From Candidatus Heimdallarchaeota archaeon (GTDB lineage: Archaea > Asgardarchaeota > Heimdallarchaeia > Heimdallarchaeales > Kariarchaeaceae), in the NCBI GenBank assembly GCA_030149205.1, contig JASBSB010000006.1:496001-560000 (forward strand): a DNA stretch of 64,000 bases. The letters are read 5' to 3'. Positions 1 to 8,260 of this stretch are shown piece by piece. Positions within the stretch are counted from its first letter, which is position 1. Every line of letters starts with the position of its first letter. Both the position numbers and the translations under genes were made by a program. Below the pieces are notes generated by a model that was not told the DNA's origin, ran no database searches, and worked only from the letters and a program-made list of their open reading frames with translations.

Positions 1-2
1 TG

Positions 3-854
3 TATAGTTTTCCCAAATTTAAGAATCTCCCAGTTTTTACTAATAAAATCTTAGGATTACTTCAGTCAAAAATTCAATCTAAAGCTAGTGGAACTGAGAG
101 TTTTCTTGTCTCAACTGATTTGAATCTGACGTCTAACACATTGGTTAGTTTAGATTTTGAACGTAAAGAAATCACACTGTTAAACCAATCTTTTAAAATT
201 CCTGCTTCCTTTGACCCAAAAGATAATGTATGTTATTTCTTACAAAATGGTTTTTTGCATAAACTCTCCTTCCATGATGTTACAACAGGATATAGTTACA
301 CCTTGGCACCCACATCATTCAGACCAATATTGAGAGTTTCTGCAACACAGATGCATAAAAAACCGTTCCTGGATATGTTAGAAAATCAAAATTTTATTGG
401 AAATGGATTGGATGGTGGCACAGGATTGGGGTACAGTGCAATTATCGCAGCAAATTCATCAAATTCATTAGAAACTGTTGAATGGGACAAAAATGTGATA
501 GAAATAGCTTCATACAACCCACATTCCAGAGACCTATTTGAAAAAGAAAACATTAAATTCATTCATGCTGATCTAACAAAATATGTCGAAGAGATAGAAA
601 ATGAGACATTTGATTTTATTATTCAAGATGGAGGTACCCCGAAAAGCTCAGGGTTATTCTTTTCACAGACGCATGCAGATCATCTATTTAGAATATTGAA
701 AAATAATGGTCAATTATATTTCTATTTACCCAAAAAGGGGATAACAAAGGGAAGAGATTTTGGGTCTGAACAAATCAAACGGATGAAGAAAGCAGGATTC
801 TCTGTAAAGACTCGAAATAAAATTGGTTCATATACAATATTCAAAAAGAACTAG
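3..854 (+). CDS. SAM-dependent methyltransferase, spermidine-synthase-like fold (5'-truncated by window edge)
   Basis: Predicted class I methyltransferase. The reading frame is open without a stop from base 3, so the gene starts outside the window; a TTG at 120 is only the first internal start-like codon. SAM motif I reads LDGGTGLGYSA (about bases 405-440), followed by an acidic motif II (ETVEWD), motif IV (DFIIQDGG) and a late strand (NNGQLYFYLP). The pattern resembles the predicted archaeal methyltransferases related to spermidine synthases (COG2521 type); the substrate cannot be read from sequence. It faces a convergent metallo-hydrolase with about 150 bases between them. Methyltransferase fold is confident, exact role is not. 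Confidence 0.72.
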   Translation, partial: YSFPKFKNLPVFTNKILGLLQSKIQSKASGTESFLVSTDLNLTSNTLVSLDFERKEITLLNQSFKIPASFDPKDNVCYFLQNGFLHKLSFHDVTTGYSYTLAPTSFRPILRVSATQMHKKPFLDMLENQNFIGNGLDGGTGLGYSAIIAANSSNSLETVEWDKNVIEIASYNPHSRDLFEKENIKFIHADLTKYVEEIENETFDFIIQDGGTPKSSGLFFSQTHADHLFRILKNNGQLYFYLPKKGITKGRDFGSEQIKRMKKAGFSVKTRNKIGSYTIFKKN

Positions 855-857
855 AAA

Positions 858-878
858 GAGAAAACTATGGTTTTTCTC
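858..878 (+). terminator. Short hairpin just after the methyltransferase stop
   Basis: GAGAAAA and TTTTCTC form a 7-bp stem around a 7-base loop, four bases after the stop codon. It is not followed by a clear T-run, so it may be a 3'-end hairpin or simply chance in AT-rich DNA. Confidence 0.25.
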
Positions 879-1008
879 CACAACATTTAAATAAGTTTGT
901 GTGCTATTATTTTATAACTGAGTTATTACTCATTTAATTATTAAATTAATAGGCTTTCATGTTATTCTAAAAATCTCGTACCTTAGTTTCGTTTTGTGTT
1001 ATAGCCTT

Positions 1009-1878
1009 TTAATTTATATTGACGACCAATTCACCACTATCATTGACAGATTGAACAATAGTCCCTCTCTCAACTAAACCAGAGATATAACCCTTTATTG
1101 TATGTTGAAGAAGGTAATATTGTGTGATTCCCCTAGATTTTATCGATTCTTTAAGATCTAGTTCCTTAAATATCAGGTCAACTAGATCATACTGCCTTAT
1201 TGACGGTTTGATTAGGCTTTCAATAATTTCAAAGGTTGAGATAAAATGCTCTTTTGTGACCTTCAAAAACTCTTGATCCTCTTCTAATCCTCCATGGGCA
1301 AGTACAAACCTGTTACCCTTTGTTTTCAATAACAAATCAACTGAGTTTATAGCCTCCAGGGGATTAGAAGCAAATAATATTTTATATTTTGAAAGTGTTG
1401 ATTCCTTAAACGCTGCATCACCAACAAATATTATATCTTCATATTTGTAAACTTGATGTCCAAGTGTGTGACCAGGAGTATGAATAACTTCAATTGAATT
1501 TGGTGGTAAGCTTAATCTTGTTTTTAATGAGACTGATTTTGCCATTAGGTGCTTGTTTCGAAGTTTCTTATGAGGGTAAAAACCTGTGATTGAAAGTGGC
1601 TCTAATAGGGTGTTTTCAATAAATGGAATCTCAATTTCATTACAAACAATTTTAACGTTTGAGTCTAAAATCGTCAACTTCGATAATCCACCAATATGGT
1701 CTGCATGATGATGCGTTATTAATGCATATTCAATTTCTCCAGAAAAATCCTTTTTGAGTTTGTTAATACTTGTATTATCTAAACCTGTGTCTACTATATA
1801 GTTTGAAGAATCTAAAATAACACCTAAGTTTACTGCCCCTTCTGTGTATCCTACGTTATCAGAAACCCACTTTATCAC
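1009..1878 (-). CDS. Metallo-beta-lactamase-fold hydrolase
   Basis: Metal-dependent hydrolase, 289 aa. The metal-binding motif THHHADH lies at residues 55-61, the second histidine site in HTPGHT at 133-138, the bridging aspartate in GDAAF at 153-157 and a last histidine in AHGG near 195. About 80 further residues follow that look like a winged-helix-type tail, as in LACTB2-like hydrolases, whose members include endoribonucleases and thioester hydrolases. The gene lies 50 bases downstream of a TetR regulator on the same strand, so the two are probably cotranscribed. Nearby thiolase and DUF35 genes would fit an acyl-thioester substrate, but that is inference. Confidence 0.82.
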   Translation of the reverse strand: MIKWVSDNVGYTEGAVNLGVILDSSNYIVDTGLDNTSINKLKKDFSGEIEYALITHHHADHIGGLSKLTILDSNVKIVCNEIEIPFIENTLLEPLSITGFYPHKKLRNKHLMAKSVSLKTRLSLPPNSIEVIHTPGHTLGHQVYKYEDIIFVGDAAFKESTLSKYKILFASNPLEAINSVDLLLKTKGNRFVLAHGGLEEDQEFLKVTKEHFISTFEIIESLIKPSIRQYDLVDLIFKELDLKESIKSRGITQYYLLQHTIKGYISGLVERGTIVQSVNDSGELVVNIN

Positions 1879-1928
1879 AGACTATTAAATACAAATATAC
1901 AATAAAGCTTTTGCATTTCTAGGTCGTT

Positions 1929-2579
1929 TTATGAGGTTTTCACAGATTTTTTCCAACCTACAAAGAAAATATCCACTAATCTTTCAATTGTTAGGCTATT
2001 TTCAGTGTTTTGGAGGATGTCCTCTGCTAGGGATATAGAACCATGAGTGAGAGCCCATAAGTGTTGTGAAAGAGTTTTAATTTTATCTTTTGTATATCTT
2101 GATTTAAATGATTTAAATGCAGAGAATACATATCCATTGAATATACTAAATAGTTGTAAAGGTGCAGTGGTACTTATTACGTTTTCATAGGAACTGGGAA
2201 AAATTAACTTGTAGATGAAAGGGTTCTGAACGGCATGATTATAATAAGTAACACATATTGTTTTTAAGGAATCAAACAGGTTTTGAGAAAGTTTGACATC
2301 ACTCAGTACCATTTCTAAACTTTCAAGTTCCTGTTCAACAATGGCTTGGAGAATGGCTTCTTTACTTTCATAATATGAATAAATTGAAGAGGCTGAAGTA
2401 TCTAAAGCCTTGGCAATATCCCTGATTTTTACCTCAGAATAACCCCCTTCTATTAGTAGCATTGTTGCTACACTTAATATGTGTTGTCTCCTCTCCTCCT
2501 TTTCCTTGGGGTTAACAAGCCTTCTTTTGATTCTTGGAAAGATTATTTCATTTTCTTTTACTTCTTTTTCTTCCACCAC
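1929..2579 (-). CDS. TetR/AcrR-family transcriptional regulator
   Basis: 216 aa. After a charged N-terminal extension of about 28 residues comes a typical TetR helix-turn-helix: GYSEVKIRDIAKALDTSAS followed by SIYSYYESKEAIL, the signature of the DNA-recognition helix. The C-terminal part is all-helical and would form the ligand and dimer domain, with a late AEDILQN segment. It sits between the MBL hydrolase and the DUF35-thiolase pair, all on the minus strand, so it may control this acyl-CoA-related block. The ligand is unknown. TetR proteins are common in bacteria and less so in archaea. Confidence 0.88.
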   Translation of the reverse strand: MVEEKEVKENEIIFPRIKRRLVNPKEKEERRQHILSVATMLLIEGGYSEVKIRDIAKALDTSASSIYSYYESKEAILQAIVEQELESLEMVLSDVKLSQNLFDSLKTICVTYYNHAVQNPFIYKLIFPSSYENVISTTAPLQLFSIFNGYVFSAFKSFKSRYTKDKIKTLSQHLWALTHGSISLAEDILQNTENSLTIERLVDIFFVGWKKSVKTS

Positions 2580-2616
2580 GAATCAAATCCACAAGAATAT
2601 TATAACTGTAAAGTAT

Positions 2617-2733
2617 TTATTGGTTACTAATGTCTGCATCTTCCATATTGAAGAAATGATAAGCCAATATTAACCCAACCGTCACTACACCAACAGTCAT
2701 TGAGATGAATTTTACTGCTAAAAAATCGATCAC
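2617..2733 (-). CDS. Possible 38-aa single-helix membrane protein
   Basis: A short reading frame in the gap between the TetR gene and the DUF35 gene. From a GTG at 2733 it encodes one hydrophobic helix (MTVGVVTVGLILAYHFF in the middle) and an acidic end (NMEDADISNQ). The same frame stays open upstream for about 16 charged codons (ENKEESLKPKNKF) until a TAA, so the amphipathic-then-hydrophobic layout looks protein-like, but no ATG or good ribosome site precedes it. It could be a real small membrane protein or chance. Confidence 0.3.
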   Translation of the reverse strand: MIDFLAVKFISMTVGVVTVGLILAYHFFNMEDADISNQ

Positions 2734-2827
2734 AATTTTAAATTTATTCTTAGGCTTTAAAGATTCTTCTTTGTTCTCTTATTGTAAAATAGAAATTTTG
2801 ATTATTTTGAATTATGATTCCACCAAT

Positions 2828-3217
2828 CTATTCTGAAGATTTCCAAATTAACCTTGCTGCATTCTTAACCTCAGGATCAAAGGTTGCAGAAACTTTCATT
2901 TTATATTTTAACTCATTCGCAGGGATGTCAACCAAACCTGTTAACCTTTCCCCGTTTTCAAGCTCTACAATTCCGACAATATATGGGGCCCTATCTTCGT
3001 ATGTTGGTGGACCCACAAAAATTACAGTCCATGTTATTAATTCTCCATTTGGATCAACTTCAACAATTTCAATATCACTTGAACCGCATTTTCTGCAAAT
3101 TGGTCGAGGTGGAACAGCAACATGTTTGCATTCCAAACACTTAGTGCCCACAATTTTGTCTTCATTTATTGCTTTTTCATATGCTTCAACAACATGTTCT
3201 ATCTGTATTTTAGTCAC
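2828..3217 (-). CDS. DUF35 Zn-ribbon/OB-fold acyl-CoA-associated protein
   Basis: Partner protein of thiolases. A rubredoxin-like zinc ribbon (CLECKHVAVPPRPICRKCG, two CxxC pairs) is followed by an OB fold (ELITWTVIFVGPPTY, then PYIVGIVELENGERLTG). In archaea such DUF35 proteins bind CoA and bridge acetoacetyl-CoA thiolase to HMG-CoA synthase in the mevalonate pathway. I place the start at the GTG at 3217: it follows GGAGAGAG, and it overlaps the thiolase stop by 8 bases, typical of translational coupling. The longer frame from 3262 would overlap the thiolase by over 50 bases. HMG-CoA synthase is not adjacent here. Confidence 0.85.
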   Translation of the reverse strand: MTKIQIEHVVEAYEKAINEDKIVGTKCLECKHVAVPPRPICRKCGSSDIEIVEVDPNGELITWTVIFVGPPTYEDRAPYIVGIVELENGERLTGLVDIPANELKYKMKVSATFDPEVKNAARLIWKSSE

Positions 3218-4373
3218 CTCTCTCCAAAATATGACAGACAATGGTTGACCCACTTCCACCAAGGTTTTGAGTCATACCTATGTTTACATCTGGTACTTGA
3301 CGTGGTCCTGCTCTATCTCTAAGCTGGTTTGTGATTTCCACAACTTGAGCAACACCAGAGGCACCAATAGGGTGACCTTTAGCCTTTAAACCACCTGAGA
3401 CATTTACAGGTATTTGTCCATCTCGAGCTGTGACACCATCAAGTGTTACCTTACCACCTTCTCCCTTCTTAAAGAATCCCATGTCTTCAATCGCCATTAT
3501 TTCAGCTATCGTGAAACAGTCATGTACCTCAACAATATCAATATCTTTTGGTTGAAGTTGAGCTCTTTCAAAGGCATTTCGAGCAGCAATTTGAGTGGTT
3601 TTGAATCCTGTTAGAACAGGTCTGTCATGTAAAGACATTGTATCACTAGCTTGTGCAAATGATCTGACCTTGACGGCAGGGCCTTCGTACTTATGTCGAT
3701 CTTCCCAGGGAACAACTACCACGGCAGCAGCCCCATCAGTAATAGGGGAGCAGTCATAAAGAGTCAAAGGGTCTGCTACCATAATAGAGTTTACTACCTT
3801 CTCAATTGTAATTTCTTTGTGAAATTGAGCGTTGGGGTTATCCATTGCATTCTTGTGATTCTTTACCGCAACTGCTGCACGCATCTCTGGAGTCGTCCCA
3901 TATTCCATCTCATGTGCTCGTGCCATCATTGCAAATGCCCCTGGAAAGGTAACACCTAAAGAAACCTCATATATGTCATCAGCACACATACTTAACGCCT
4001 CAGTAACATGAGCTGTTGGTAAATTTGTCATCTTCTCAGCTCCAGTTGCCAGAACAACATCATAAAAACCTCCAGCTACAGCCATTATAGAATGCATAAC
4101 AGAAAGCCCTCCTGAGGCACATGCTGCCTCAACTCGGGTTGAAGGGGTATTTTCTAACCCAAGATAATCAGGAATTCCAGGTGCTGCATGCATTTGATGC
4201 TCAAATATATCTCCTGATAATTCTCCCAAGTATACTGCGTCTATATCTCCTCTTTCCACTCCAGCGTCATTCATTGCTTCTAAAGCGGCAGAGGTTACTA
4301 ACTCACGTGAGGTTACTCGTCCTAGGTTACCAAATTTGGTCATCCCAGTGCCGATTATGGCCACATCTCTCAT
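3210..4373 (-). CDS. Acetyl-CoA C-acetyltransferase (thiolase, archaeal SCP-x-like)
   Basis: Condenses two acetyl-CoA to acetoacetyl-CoA or runs the reverse thiolysis. The nucleophilic cysteine lies in VEAACASGG, the catalytic histidine in KAKGHPIGASG, and an HDCFT segment is also present; length (387 aa) fits the archaeal thiolase/SCP-x group. I chose ATG 4373, which gives the usual N-terminus MRDVAIIGTGMTKFG, rather than a GTG 15 bases upstream; a GAGGTG motif lies about 12 bases before the ATG. It is coupled to a DUF35 partner by an 8-base overlap. A role in isoprenoid (mevalonate) synthesis is the standard expectation; beta-oxidation is the alternative. Confidence 0.88.
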   Translation of the reverse strand: MRDVAIIGTGMTKFGNLGRVTSRELVTSAALEAMNDAGVERGDIDAVYLGELSGDIFEHQMHAAPGIPDYLGLENTPSTRVEAACASGGLSVMHSIMAVAGGFYDVVLATGAEKMTNLPTAHVTEALSMCADDIYEVSLGVTFPGAFAMMARAHEMEYGTTPEMRAAVAVKNHKNAMDNPNAQFHKEITIEKVVNSIMVADPLTLYDCSPITDGAAAVVVVPWEDRHKYEGPAVKVRSFAQASDTMSLHDRPVLTGFKTTQIAARNAFERAQLQPKDIDIVEVHDCFTIAEIMAIEDMGFFKKGEGGKVTLDGVTARDGQIPVNVSGGLKAKGHPIGASGVAQVVEITNQLRDRAGPRQVPDVNIGMTQNLGGSGSTIVCHILERGD

Positions 4374-4594
4374 TCTAAACCAAAGCACCTCTTCATAACA
4401 ACTAAGTGTTTTATGTGCATATAACTCTGTGGTAAGAGTATTACCTTTATCGCCATTTTTTTGTTACAGAAAATACACGGACAAACTGGTTAATAAACCT
4501 CAACTATTAGAAACAGAAATTGAGGTCTTTTTGAAAGGTTTGTGGGTAAAGGATACTATAAATTAAAATAGTTGGATTAAAACTAAAAGAGTAA

Positions 4595-5053
4595 ATGAAT
4601 CTTTCAGAAATAAGATCGAGACTTGACAGACACAAAGTGGTTAATTTATCTTATCAATATCACTCAGAACCTTATGCATGTGCTGTTTGGTTTGCCTTAT
4701 ATGAGGATAATGAACTGATTTATATCTCAGATCAAAATACTTTTCATTCAAATTGTTTACTAACTGATGGAAGAGTTGCATTTACAGTGAATAAAGATGA
4801 TCAGTCCTGGGAGTCCATTATAGGATTTCAAGGAAAGGGAATTGTTCATTTAATTGATGATAAAAAACAGATAAACTCGGTGAAGAAGGTTTATTTAAAC
4901 AAATTTCAGTATATTAAAAGTTCTAAGGAACTTTTGGAGAGATTAAACAACATTGATTTTTGGTCAGTGAAAATTTCTTGGCTGCGAATTATTGACAACA
5001 GTGTTAGGTTTGGCTGGAAAAAAGAATTTATTGGTAATTTTGAAGAGATTTAA
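4595..5053 (+). CDS. Pyridoxamine 5'-phosphate oxidase-like flavin-binding protein
   Basis: 152 aa, the size of small split-barrel FMN proteins. The layout matches the family: an N-terminal helix (SEIRSRLDRHKVVNLSY), a strand pair with YACAVWFALYEDNELIYISD, a conserved HSNCLLTDGRVAFTVNKD segment and IIGFQGKGIVHLI. It most resembles the UPF0306/YhbP-like uncharacterised branch rather than true PdxH. Substrate and redox role cannot be deduced. Its 3' end overlaps the convergent HEAT gene by 26 bases. Confidence 0.7.
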   Translation: MNLSEIRSRLDRHKVVNLSYQYHSEPYACAVWFALYEDNELIYISDQNTFHSNCLLTDGRVAFTVNKDDQSWESIIGFQGKGIVHLIDDKKQINSVKKVYLNKFQYIKSSKELLERLNNIDFWSVKISWLRIIDNSVRFGWKKEFIGNFEEI

Positions 5054-5519
5054 TTCTCTCATGAAGTTTTTTTGTCAATTTAGACTCTACTTTAGACCTT
5101 AAGTCAGTTAATGTGCTCAAATCTGATATTTGTCTAATGGCGTAGGTTCGAACCTGTTCATCTAGTCCTCTATCCATCACAATATGTGAGAGAATATCAC
5201 AACTATAGATATTTGAAACAGCTTCCTTTTGAACCCAAGACTGATCATCATTTTTAACAATGTTTGCTAAGAATTTTTCATCAGATAATTTACTTACTGC
5301 CTCAAATCTCACTTGCCAATAATCATCACTTGTTGCAATCTTTCGAAGTAATTTTTCTTCTGAAATTTTTGAGGTCGCTTCTCTCCTAACCTCCCAAAAT
5401 TCATCCTTAAGTGCAATTTTACGTAGTTGAGACTTATTGTTCAAGTTTTTAACTAGTTCCTTCCTCTCAGAAAGAGATTCAGGCATATCAGTTTTTCCAG
5501 CAGAACTCGTAGTCGCCAT
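5028..5519 (-). CDS. Small HEAT-like repeat protein
   Basis: 163 aa. Three consecutive units of about 25 residues share the pattern LRKIA..D.yWxVRxEAxSKiSdEK: one with DEFWEVRREATSKISEEK, one with DDYWQVRFEAVSKLSDEK and one with DDQSWVQKEAVSNI, then a more divergent unit (DEQVRTYAIRQISDL). Such short helical repeats form protein-binding scaffolds. The N-terminal 15 residues are low-complexity. No catalytic residues are seen and no partner can be named. It overlaps the convergent flavin-protein gene at its 3' end. Confidence 0.72.
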   Translation of the reverse strand: MATTSSAGKTDMPESLSERKELVKNLNNKSQLRKIALKDEFWEVRREATSKISEEKLLRKIATSDDYWQVRFEAVSKLSDEKFLANIVKNDDQSWVQKEAVSNIYSCDILSHIVMDRGLDEQVRTYAIRQISDLSTLTDLRSKVESKLTKKLHERIKSLQNYQ

Positions 5520-5657
5520 TTATAATTTACATTATACAGAGTTAATAAAAATTTTTTCATTAAATGATTTATTTATCAAATACACAATTCATATAATACG
5601 ATTAGTAATAAATGTAAATTAATTGCATTTTACCGACATCGTGAAAAACTCAAGATG

Positions 5658-6434
5658 CTATCTACCTAATACTCCAACTAAATATAATGCAACTCCCCAA
5701 GGGATGATTAGATTGTCAAAAAATTTGAGGGAAACAGCCTCAAGTACCATCGCAATAAAACTTGATATAGTAAGATACCAGATAACCTTTGCTGAAATTA
5801 CATCAAAAAAACTAAAAATCAAAACCCCAGAAATGAATGACGCAGTTAAAACTGTCACTGAGCCTTCAATTGTTTTTTTTGTGAATATTCTGTATTGAAT
5901 CTTACCGTATCTTCTCCCAATAAGCTCTGCTAAACCATCACCAAATGCCAAAGCAGCAACAGATGTAAGATAGATAGCTCTAAAATATTGTGGGAAATTT
6001 TGAAGGTAATAGAAAAGACCGACAATAGCCAAAAATGTGGATAGAAAATTGACAAAAGTCTCCATCCAGTTTTCTCCATCCCGTGTAGTCATTTTTGCGG
6101 TGGTAATAATGAAGTTTAAAGGAGTAAAAGAAAGAGCTAAGGCAATAACACCGATTAATAGGGCTACAAAAATTATCGCTTCAATTTTAAACAATAAAAG
6201 AGAATACAAACCAACAGACATGATACCTATCACATGAATGAATTTACGGATAAACCACCTTTCATAATTTTTAGCTTTTAACCAATAAGCAACTGCAAAA
6301 ACAGAATAGGGTAAAATTGACAAAAGAATATAGTAGATAATTTGAACTGTTGTGAATCCAAACCATTCTACCATATGCATAATTTTGTATGTTAAATTAA
6401 AACTCTTCTTGTTTGATGGATTTGAAATTAGCAT
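5658..6434 (-). CDS. CdsA/dolichol-kinase-like integral membrane enzyme
   Basis: 258 aa with about seven membrane helices. The signature FGDGLAELIGRRYGK followed by KTIEGSVTVL is the nucleotide-binding motif of the SEC59/DGK1/VTE5 and CdsA superfamily of CTP-dependent polyprenol, diacylglycerol or phytol kinases and cytidylyltransferases. In an archaeon the likely substrate is dolichol or another polyprenol, or an archaeal lipid precursor; the AglB gene farther on would need a dolichol carrier, though the two are not linked. Start could also be one of two ATGs about 18-20 codons in. The fold is fairly sure; the exact substrate is not. Confidence 0.78.
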   Translation of the reverse strand: MLISNPSNKKSFNLTYKIMHMVEWFGFTTVQIIYYILLSILPYSVFAVAYWLKAKNYERWFIRKFIHVIGIMSVGLYSLLLFKIEAIIFVALLIGVIALALSFTPLNFIITTAKMTTRDGENWMETFVNFLSTFLAIVGLFYYLQNFPQYFRAIYLTSVAALAFGDGLAELIGRRYGKIQYRIFTKKTIEGSVTVLTASFISGVLIFSFFDVISAKVIWYLTISSFIAMVLEAVSLKFFDNLIIPWGVALYLVGVLGR

Positions 6435-6547
6435 TGTTTTGTTATAATTTAAAATAAATGGATATTTGGGGATTATTTAAGATAGAATAGCGAAACCACA
6501 CAATCTGAAGAACAAAGAATTTTTATTTTAAATGTTCCAAAATACAC

Positions 6548-6868
6548 ATGGTTCAAGATACGAATCGATTTATCGTTCAAACCATGATGGATTTAATTGA
6601 GGTTGCAGCAAATGATGGTATCATTAGCCAAGATGAGGAAACCCTGTTAAAGGAGATTAATTACTCGTTGGACCTCTTTTCAAAACACTTAGACAATGCT
6701 TTGAGTGATGGTGTTATTACGGATGACGAACGTGAAGAACTCTTAAAACTTAAAGAGGTCTTGGTTAATAATGCGTTATCAATTGCAAGTGATGATCACA
6801 TTATTAGTGATGATGAAATGCAATTACTTATGGGTTTTTTACTCAAATTGAAGATTCCAAAACAATGA
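6548..6868 (+). CDS. Small acidic helical protein with three DG-I-x-DE repeats
   Basis: 106 aa, no recognised family. Three regularly spaced acidic turns occur about 30 residues apart: ANDGIISQDEETLL (residues 18-31), LSDGVITDDEREELL (50-64) and SDDHIISDDEMQLL (78-91), each preceded by a helix. The pattern recalls TerB-like (ADGxIsxdE) helical proteins and distantly EF hands, but the DxDxDG calcium loop is absent. It lies 61 bases upstream of the ESCRT-I-like gene on the same strand and may be cotranscribed with it. A TTTATTTTAAAT promoter-like stretch lies about 20 bases upstream. Confidence 0.6.
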   Translation: MVQDTNRFIVQTMMDLIEVAANDGIISQDEETLLKEINYSLDLFSKHLDNALSDGVITDDEREELLKLKEVLVNNALSIASDDHIISDDEMQLLMGFLLKLKIPKQ

Positions 6869-6929
6869 AATTCTGTATTATCGGCAATATTAAAGAACAA
6901 TTAAATAGCTGAATGATCAAGGATAAAGT

Positions 6930-7568
6930 ATGGTTGATGATTCTGTCCTTAGTGAGGAAGCAGGATATATCTATTCAAATTCCACTGGATTTGAACCAGT
7001 TAAAGGGAATTTATTAAGATGGGAAGGGATCCTTTCTGATTCTACTGGAACTTTGGTAAAAGTTTATGTTGACATACCTGATAACTTTCCAGATATTCCT
7101 CCAAGTATAACTATTGACCCATCTTATTCAACTCCAATAACTGACGCACAAGGAAAGCTATACACGAGAAGTATGAGAAGATGGAGACGAGGAATGCATG
7201 TACATCAAATATTAAAGGAGGTTGAGCTCCTGTTAAAACAGGTTAAAACCACAGGAAATGAAGAAACACAAAAATATCAAAATGCAATTCTATCGCATGA
7301 AAATTCACTTCAACGTCAAATAAACCAACTCAAAGAAAGAATTCAAACTAAACAGGTTGAGTTATCTTCTATCAAATCAAATTCACAACCTGTAACTCAG
7401 TTGACATCTGATGTCCTAAAACAATCTATGTCTGAAATTGAGGCAGAACTGTTTAGTTTGGAAGACGAATATGACAAAATCGAAATTTCTGATACTGAGT
7501 TTGCAAGAAAATTCGTAAGGCTCCGTAAAAAATATTACCTAATTGAAAGTGCAGTTACCTCAAGATAG
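6930..7568 (+). CDS. ESCRT-I Vps23/TSG101-like protein (UEV domain, coiled coil, steadiness-box-like tail)
   Basis: 212 aa. Residues 8-103 read as a ubiquitin E2 variant: VYVDIPDNFPDIPP matches the E2 P-rich strand, and QGKLYTRSMRRW matches the position where active E2 enzymes carry the catalytic cysteine; here it is a tyrosine, as in the TSG101 motif GKIY. The protein has no cysteine at all. Residues 110-150 are a predicted coiled coil and the last 50 residues end in FARKFVRLRKKYYLIESAV, similar to the steadiness box of Vps23/TSG101. Such proteins bind ubiquitinated cargo and build ESCRT-I, and are an Asgard eukaryotic-signature family. GGAT lies a few bases before the ATG. No other ESCRT gene is nearby. 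Confidence 0.78.
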   Translation: MVDDSVLSEEAGYIYSNSTGFEPVKGNLLRWEGILSDSTGTLVKVYVDIPDNFPDIPPSITIDPSYSTPITDAQGKLYTRSMRRWRRGMHVHQILKEVELLLKQVKTTGNEETQKYQNAILSHENSLQRQINQLKERIQTKQVELSSIKSNSQPVTQLTSDVLKQSMSEIEAELFSLEDEYDKIEISDTEFARKFVRLRKKYYLIESAVTSR

Positions 7569-7677
7569 AGACCGAGATTAGAATTCAAAGAAATAAGATT
7601 TGATCTTCATAAGATGTGTCATCTTAGATAATATTAAAAAAACTTAACTTCTTCTCTTCTTATATAGGTCGAAAATT

Positions 7678-8121
7678 ATGGGTAGAAGCAAAAGTCCTAA
7701 TGGTGAATTCGCAGCAAGAAAGCTCATCAGGAAAAGAAAACACTTTCGATGGAAAGATATCTATTACAAAAGAAGAAAACTAGGGTTAAACAAAAAATCA
7801 GATCCATTAGAGGGTGCTCCCCAAGCAAGAGGTATTGTTCTCGACAAGTATGGAATTGGATCCAAACAACCGAACTCCGCTCTCAGAAAATGTGTAAGGG
7901 TTCAACTGATAAAGAATGGTAAACAAGTCGGAGCTTATGTCCCTCACGATGGAGGACTTTTGTACATTAATGTTCATGACCAGGTAACAATTCATAATAT
8001 TGGAGGAGCTCAGAAAGGGGCAAAAGGGGATATTCCAGGTATTAAATATTCTGTTCTCAAAGTAAATGGTGTTGCACTTTCACAGTTGGTAACAGGTAGA
8101 AAAGAAAAAGGTACAAGATAA
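7678..8121 (+). CDS. rps12: 30S ribosomal protein uS12
   Basis: Decoding-centre protein of the small subunit. The universal motifs [15 protein letters not shown] and VAYVPHDG-type GAYVPHDGG are present, and the protein has the archaeal/eukaryotic N-terminal arm ([14 protein letters not shown]). 147 aa is the usual archaeal length. In many archaea rps12 follows rpoA'' and nusA on one strand; here it lies on the opposite strand from rpoA', converging from the other side of a membrane-protein gene, so the classical str-like operon is broken up. rps7 and EF-1A are not next to it. Confidence 0.97.
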   Translation: MGRSKSPNGEFAARKLIRKRKHFRWKDIYYKRRKLGLNKKSDPLEGAPQARGIVLDKYGIGSKQPNSALRKCVRVQLIKNGKQVGAYVPHDGGLLYINVHDQVTIHNIGGAQKGAKGDIPGIKYSVLKVNGVALSQLVTGRKEKGTR

Positions 8122-8260
8122 ATTTTACCCTTGGGTATCACCTAAAATTATTACACTCCTACGTGTTCTTTAACTCAATTTACATGATTTTGGATTCAAA
8201 TTAAAATTCAATAACATGACTTATCCTAGATTTTAGGCAAATTGATTATAATTACATTAC

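Noticed and set aside
2814..3248. Plus-strand frame of 144 codons
   Set aside because: It lies entirely opposite the DUF35 gene, which has clear zinc-ribbon and OB-fold motifs; the plus-strand translation has no recognisable pattern.
6548..6868. EF-hand calcium protein
   Set aside because: The acidic turns lack the DxDxDG loop and only DG-I-x-DE is kept, so an EF-hand call is not supported.
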